Shown: positions 58,943-64,000 of the stretch, one piece after another
Numbering within the stretch: position 1 is the first letter of the stretch
Layout of the letters: every line of letters begins with the position of its first letter
Source of the DNA: Buxus sempervirens
Taxonomy: Eukaryota; Streptophyta; Magnoliopsida; Buxales; Buxaceae
DNA: 64,000 nucleotides
Assembly: GCA_947561395.2 (NCBI GenBank)
Contig: OX387185.1
Coordinates: 20,362,366 to 20,426,365 of the forward strand
Direction of reading: 5' to 3'
Position numbers and translations under genes: made by a program
Notes under the pieces: model-generated
Seen by the model: the letters and a program-made list of their open reading frames with translations, nothing else
What the model was told of the DNA's origin: nothing
Databases searched by the model: none

Positions 58943-61147
58943 TGTAACGCCCCGGATCTGAGTCACATGAAAACCCGTAACTCGTATCCAGAGGTTATTA
59001 AAATTAACAGGATCAAACTACCAGAGTAAGGAAAACATGAAAACTAAATATTTTTATTGCAATAGAGTGCGCTAAACAAATCCCAACATAAAACTCACAT
59101 GACTAGATTTTCACTACCCGCAATTTTCGGCTCTCCATACATATCTGAAAAACAACAGAAATAAAAGAGTGAGATACGAATATCTCAGCAAGTAGCACAT
59201 GCATGCAAGAATACACATCTTCAAATTTAAAAATTCTATGATCGAATAATCCGACGAGAAAACAAGGAACAACCGGTGAAGTCTGCGTACTCTGCTGACA
59301 GTATTGTTGACCCAAGAGTATAGGAAACCATCTAACTATAAGCAATTAACATCGGAAATCCCTTGGTCAACAAAACCCAGATCATTTTTCAGAGAACATT
59401 AATAATATAGTCCATGCCTCAATAAGACAATTTCCACTAAGTATCCCATGGTATTCCAACTGATAAATAAACAACAAATCCACGTGGTCAATGTCATACA
59501 AATATTTGATTGGGTAATCAACATGCCAGAGCGACATCCACACCTCCATGTACACAATTCCGGCCTACTCAGGGTTTCGGATACTCTGAAATGACGGCCT
59601 ACTCAGGGTTTCGTCATCCAATGCCGGCCTACTCAGGGTTTCGGCATTGACAACCAGGCCTACTCAGGGTTTCTGTCTGCTCTACACCAGTCGTGGCAAC
59701 ACTCCATGGCCATGCCATTACACCAATAAAATAAAAGCATCACAATACTAAGCTTAAACATCTGGATCCAAGACAAGCTAGACCAAAACAGTAAACATCG
59801 TATAATCTCAATTTCAATATCAAAACAAAACCATTCATTCCACATCATGTAAAAACTCATCACAATTCATCACCTGTCCCTCTGGACCAAGCAGTACCTC
59901 AAGTACATTCAGTAATTTCTCATTTCCGTAACACAATTCATATGGAAGTAAAACTCAATGCATTCATACCAAGGAAATCCTTTCAATACATATAAAGTTT
60001 CCAACAAGCGAATCCAGAAATACAATAACTTCTCAATCAAAACAGTGTATAGAACAAGGAAAAGCAACTGGTAACTCTTACTAGTTTGGTGTCCGGCACA
60101 ATACTCATAAGTAACCTAAACTCAACTTAAAAACTCATAAGATGTTCACTAATTTTTCCTCTATTAATTTCATAGGCAAAATGGTTTCCCAGGTTCCTAA
60201 CCAAGTGAATAGTGAAGTGGTTTAACCCCTAATTAATGCAAATACTCTTGGTCAAATCAGAAATTCCATTTCGGTAAGCAAAATAGGTCTGCCGCTCACT
60301 TACTGAGGTGGGCGCGAGGTGAGCGCCGGTCGGCGGTGAAGAAAAAGGGTAAAATCGACATGCCGCTCACCCGACGCTAGGTGAGCGTGAGATGAGCGCG
60401 AGATGGACGTGAGGTGGGCGCGAGATTCGCGCGAGATGGGCGCATAGTTTTCTACTTCGCGCGAGATGAGCACCAGCCGGGCGCGAGCTCGGCGGTAGGT
60501 CGTTGTTAACGGGGCGCCTACCTCTGAGGTGAGCGCCGGTGAGCGCGAGGTGAGCGGATACCCCCTGTGGTTTTCATTTCTCTGTTATTTTGAGATCTAC
60601 ATGACTGGCCGGTTTGTGAACCTCTGTAATGGTTCTACTACACTCCTAATACTCCCAGAAAACTTCCCAACCATATTTGGAATTAATCTAAACACTTTCA
60701 TTTTCAAATATAAATTAAATCCGGAGACTCTGTTCATGTAAATTCCCGAAAACCAGAAAAACCAGAAAACTCACACTATCACTTTATATATAACCCATGC
60801 ATCAGAATAATCTCGAGAGAAACAGAAAACACAAATCCCAGTTGTAAATCAGTGCTACTCACCTTACTAAGACTTTCTTCAAGCTTCCGGCCATCCTGGA
60901 GATTTTTGACTTTGAGACAGACGAAAACCCTAACTCTCTCCAGAGCCGCGACCTTTTCCCCAAATCCCCGAAAAGTTGTATGAGTTAGCTATTTATATAG
61001 ACACCATCCGGATTTAACCTAATTCACCCTTATTTTTAGAAATCCCATTTTTACCCCTCACTAGTGCAGGGTTTTCCGGATTTACAAATATTGGCCCCCT
61101 TTTCTATTTATTCCCGGGGCCGAATATTTCCACCTTATTATATTTTT

Positions 61148-61203
<56 letters not shown>

Positions 61204-61393
61204 TTGAACCCTGATGACCACAAGTTTCCCAGAAATAATAAAACTTGATTTAACCAGCACCAACATTTGTGTGTGCATATATATATTTTCATCTACTGTT
61301 ATTACTTGTTTATTTTCCTTACTGTGGCTGTTAATTTATTTTATTCTAACATTATTATTTTATTTTGTTTTCTACTCGAAACGGGGTTTTACA
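58943..61393 (-). repeat. E14 3' LTR (E13 family)
   Basis: On the minus strand it runs from TGTAAAACCCCG (61393) to CCGGGGCGTTACA (58943), 2451 bp. It has a TATA-like CTATATAAATAG near 60990, a donor-like AGTAAG|GTGAGTAGCACTG at 60863/60862, a GCGC module with an 11-bp beat (60285-60560), a four-hairpin array (59560-59675) and an (AT)n plus T run near 61155-61205. The left flank is TGATT. ORFs inside are not convincing. Confidence 0.9.
59560..59675 (-). repeat. E14 LTR four-hairpin array
   Basis: Plus-strand loops are GCCTACTCAGGGTTT. Stems are CCG/CGG, ATGACG/CGTCAT, ATGCCG/CGGCAT and CAG/CTG. The array aligns unit for unit with E13 and E6. Confidence 0.92.
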
Positions 61394-62140
61394 TTCTTTC
61401 CCCCTACAAAAATTTCGTCCTCGAAATTTAACACACAGCTACATGCCAACTTTCGCAGTCAAATTTCATTTCCTGATTTGATTATCAAAGTCAGAATTTC
61501 TTAACTTAAAATACTGTAGAAGAAATCCGCAAACCTCTATTCCCAATATTTCCATATAAACGCGTCTGCCTATATGAAAATTTTGAGTAGGAAATTTGAA
61601 ATTTCTACTAGTGATTAACTTGAATATATTTATAACAATATCTGCATTATGCATTTATACACTTTCCTATTTGTACTAATACATATCCCAATTGCCTAGG
61701 TTTCGCACTCAGTGTGGTTCCGCATGGTACCCTGCTTTACCACACCTTGATACGCAGCCCACTCAATTGGCTCAACAATCATCAGATAGCACTCAGCAGT
61801 AAATAGACATTAGATATCATTTAGCAACAACAATAAATTTAGTAATTCACTCATCCTCCATTTCTTTAATCTATAATAGCATAGTTTATCCTTACTATAC
61901 ACATATTTATTTATTTATTTATTTTTTTTTTATTTATTATTATTATATATTTATTCAGTTTGATACGAAAGTTTCATAAAGTTTCAGAAGCAAGTCTTTA
62001 CACAGAATTTCCTTTCTACTGCGAAGCTGATAAAATTTTGAAACTTCCACTGAGCGATGGGTTAGACCTAGCAATTTACCATGCGCACCCTTTACCCCAA
62101 AGAAAAATTGGTTACTTATTCGGAGGATCCCAACCGGTGC
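61394..62140 (-). other. E14 3' internal module and polypurine tract
   Basis: On the minus strand a GTAGGGGGAAAGAA tract abuts the LTR, preceded by 'aaatttcgaggacgaaattt', the block seen beside many plant Gypsy LTRs. The module 61480-61800 is homologous to E4 29220-29510 (opposite strand). T-rich and (TTTA)n stretches lie near 61905-61950. No gene on the minus strand. Confidence 0.75.
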
Positions 62141-62457
62141 TTATAAACACACAAGAAGGCAGAATTTTTTTTTTGAGATTTTGGGTTTTTTTTTTTTTTT
62201 AGAACCCGACCCTTCAACACAACTCGACCGGCCCAACCAACCCAGCCGGCCATTTCCCCTCTCCTTTTTATGCGAACCCGAACCCAAAAATTTCGACCCT
62301 CGCTCAAAACCCCTTTTTCCCTTTTCTTTCTTCTTCCCTGCGATACACTCCCGTGCTCGGCCATTTTTCCTTTCGCCGAGCTCTATTCACTCGGCGGAGA
62401 CCAGATTTTACCCGACGCGAGCCCACCCCACCATCTCCACTGATTTGCCGCGACAAG
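62141..62457 (+). promoter_or_regulatory. Putative promoter and 5' UTR of the antisense gene
   Basis: A TTATAAACAC box (62141-62150) is followed by a C-rich sequence with 'cccaacc' and 'cgaaccc' words, ending at a good splice donor, GACAAG|GTAGGC (62457/62458). This is inferred from sequence only. Confidence 0.5.
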
Positions 62458-63255
62458 GTAGGCGCTTACCTCCTTCTCTGCAAAAATTTTTTTTTTTTTT
62501 CATGATATTAGGGCACCGCGGTTTAGAAGAAAAAAACTTCCTGCTAGACAGATGACTGTGATGTATCGCCATTGATTTGGATTTTTTTTTTTTGACTTCG
62601 ATTGCGCTAACCTATCGTGGAATTGTGGCTTTGATCTTGCGAAATTTCTCTCCCTTTTTTTTCTGCATTTTGAGTACCCGAGACGATGGAAACCCCAACT
62701 TTCCATTTCGGTTTAACCTAGAGTTTGGGCGCGGCATATTGGCTCTATTTGAAGTTTCCCTTTCTCTATCTGGTAAAAATTTTTTTTTTGATCACTCTAA
62801 TCGGTCGTTCGTGGTCGATCTCAAGGAAGGAAAGTTTCTGTTTCTTCGCATGCGATCGCCCGAACCATGGAATCCAAAAAAAAAATTTTGATTAACTTAG
62901 AAATGGGGTGCAACCCTCGGGTTCCGCAAAGAAATTTTTTTTCAAATTTGTTCTCCCTGCTGAGTTGATAGTATATATTTTTTTTGACATTTGTATGCTA
63001 TGTTAGACTTTAAATCTGTTGATCATCATGTTTTTTTTTCTTTGCCTTGCTGCCGAATTCAGAGGGTGTTGCAATTTGATTTATTATAAAATATATATAT
63101 ATTTTTTTCATTTCCACTTCTTGGCTATATAAAAGAAAATTTTCCTTCAATTTGCATTTCTTGAATTATTGCTGCTGACTAATTCTGGTTTCTAATGGTT
63201 TGTTCTTTTGTTTTGTTTTTTTTTTTTTCCAAAAATTTCTGGTTCCAAATCTTAG
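62458..63255 (+). other. Putative 5' UTR intron (798 nt)
   Basis: It begins GTAGGC, is T-rich throughout with several T8-T14 runs, and ends in a T-rich tract and CTTAG directly before the ATG at 63256. The T-richness and lack of open frames fit a plant intron. Confidence 0.6.
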
Positions 63256-64000
63256 ATGACTAGAACTTCATCTGGAAATCCCTCGAAGAGGGCTAGGGTT
63301 GAGCCTAGAGACATTAGATTTCGTTCTGACACAGAGAGGGATATATATACTAGGTATCTGCAGCATCGTGCAGTCCTATTAGAGAGAGAGGTTAGGTTTG
63401 ATGATTTTGTCGCTTCTATAAAAGAAAATTTCAGAGTCCGTGGTTGGTTACCCGTGTTTAGTGGTTTCACTCCCACTTGCGAGGAGCTAGTTCGGGAGTT
63501 TTATAGCAATATTCATGATGTCTCTCCTGATCAAGCCTCCTTCTTTGCCTATATTCGGGGTACCCGGTTTCAGATTTCTCCTGAGTTCGTAGCTGCCAGT
63601 CTTAGGGTCCTTAGGGTAGAGCACCCGGTATATCCATACTCCAGTGGGACCATGCCTGATTTTTCTGCCGTCGCCACATTCCTTATGGGCCGGCCTACTG
63701 AGTATTCTGGGGTGGGTCCTCTCCATACTTCGGGGTTCCCTGCCGATGTTGCTATCCTATCTAGGATTGTTTTTACCGATCTCTGGCCCGTTTCTCATCT
63801 TTCCTCTCTTCCCAGCTCTCGTGTTCTACTTCTCTATGCCATCTTGAGGGGAGATTCCATTGATCTTGCTTCGTTGGTTATTTCTGTCATGCTTGGGGTG
63901 CATGAGGACCATAGGCGGTTGATCTCATTACCCTACGGTTGTTTGATCTCTCGACTCGTTTCTGCTTCTCCAGCCGTGTACCCTAGTTTTACTATCTCAC
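63256..64000 (+). CDS. Transposase_32-type 'putative plant transposon protein', partial at window edge
   Basis: Open for all 248 visible codons with no stop; the 3' end is outside the window. It starts MTRTSSGNPSKRARVEP, with a basic KRAR that could be a nuclear signal. Motifs in order: VRGW (61-64), ELVREFYSNIHDVSPDQ (77-93), YIRGTRFQISP (99-109), VEHPVYPYSS (121-130), LLLYAILRGDSIDL (191-204) and YGCLISRL (227-234). The E4 pieces at 28194-28830 and 21890-22074 are close homologues. As I recall, this is Pfam PF20167; its function is unknown to me. It lies antisense inside E14. The start is chosen because the ATG follows a good splice acceptor. Confidence 0.8.
   Translation, partial: MTRTSSGNPSKRARVEPRDIRFRSDTERDIYTRYLQHRAVLLEREVRFDDFVASIKENFRVRGWLPVFSGFTPTCEELVREFYSNIHDVSPDQASFFAYIRGTRFQISPEFVAASLRVLRVEHPVYPYSSGTMPDFSAVATFLMGRPTEYSGVGPLHTSGFPADVAILSRIVFTDLWPVSHLSSLPSSRVLLLYAILRGDSIDLASLVISVMLGVHEDHRRLISLPYGCLISRLVSASPAVYPSFTIS

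Overview
This is a stretch of repeat-filled plant nuclear DNA. Nearly all of it is LTR retrotransposon sequence: Ty3/Gypsy families with TG...CA ends, 5-bp target duplications, and iMet-type or Arg-type primer sites. Two broad groups are present. One is Ogre/Tat-like, with LTRs of about 3-3.6 kb starting TGTAAGCACC and ending GCGCACA, gag with a CxY..H..C signature, and archaeal-type RNase H plus integrase. The other has iMet primer sites and LTRs of about 2.2-3 kb starting TGTAAAACCC or TGTAAGACCC and ending GGCGTTACA. I see no ordinary host gene, rRNA, tRNA or CRISPR. The dense nesting suggests a large-genome angiosperm; the species cannot be told from this sequence.

Layout, with element numbers used throughout. 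E1 (1-14604, +, Ogre/Tat-like) has leader minisatellites, a gag remnant, an RNase H-integrase remnant and a 3' LTR, which holds E2 (9420 to about 12285, -). E1 sits just inside the gag of E3 (14605-17937, -, 5' end only). E3 sits in the left LTR of E4 (17938-32669, +). E4 has no gag or pol that I can see; its interior is an antisense 'putative plant transposon protein' (Transposase_32-type) gene, cut into three pieces by solo LTRs E5 (19536-21889, +) and E6 (22075-28193, -). E6 in turn holds an Ogre-like solo LTR, E7 (24125-27749, -). E4 lies in an Ogre-like LTR, E8 (32675-34944, +), which lies in LTR fragment E9 (34945-37015, -). Then come LTR fragments E10 (37016-40207, -) and E11 (40208-40513, +). 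E12 (40514 to about 57940, +) is an Ogre-like gag-only element whose gag is split by the young chromovirus-like E13 (47620-55009, +). After 1 kb of unassigned DNA, E14 (58943 to beyond 64000, -) repeats the E4 plan: LTR, polypurine tract, a homologous 3' internal module, then a Transposase_32-type gene on the opposite strand. In E14 that gene is open to the window edge.

Two signals stand out. First, two elements with different LTRs carry the same antisense cargo gene next to the same 3' internal module, so the cargo looks like a stable part of a non-autonomous family; E13, with an LTR like that of E14, is a plausible source of enzymes. Second, most LTRs carry short hairpin arrays. In the best cases the loop is constant while the stem sequence changes between units or copies and both arms change together. 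Many LTRs also carry a GCGC-rich, fast-changing module at a similar internal position, downstream of a conserved splice-donor-like site. In E13 and E3 a matching acceptor lies just before the gag ATG, which suggests a leader intron that contains the module and the primer site.

All family calls come from reading motifs by eye. Boundaries with TG/CA ends and target duplications are exact; those marked 'about' are not.
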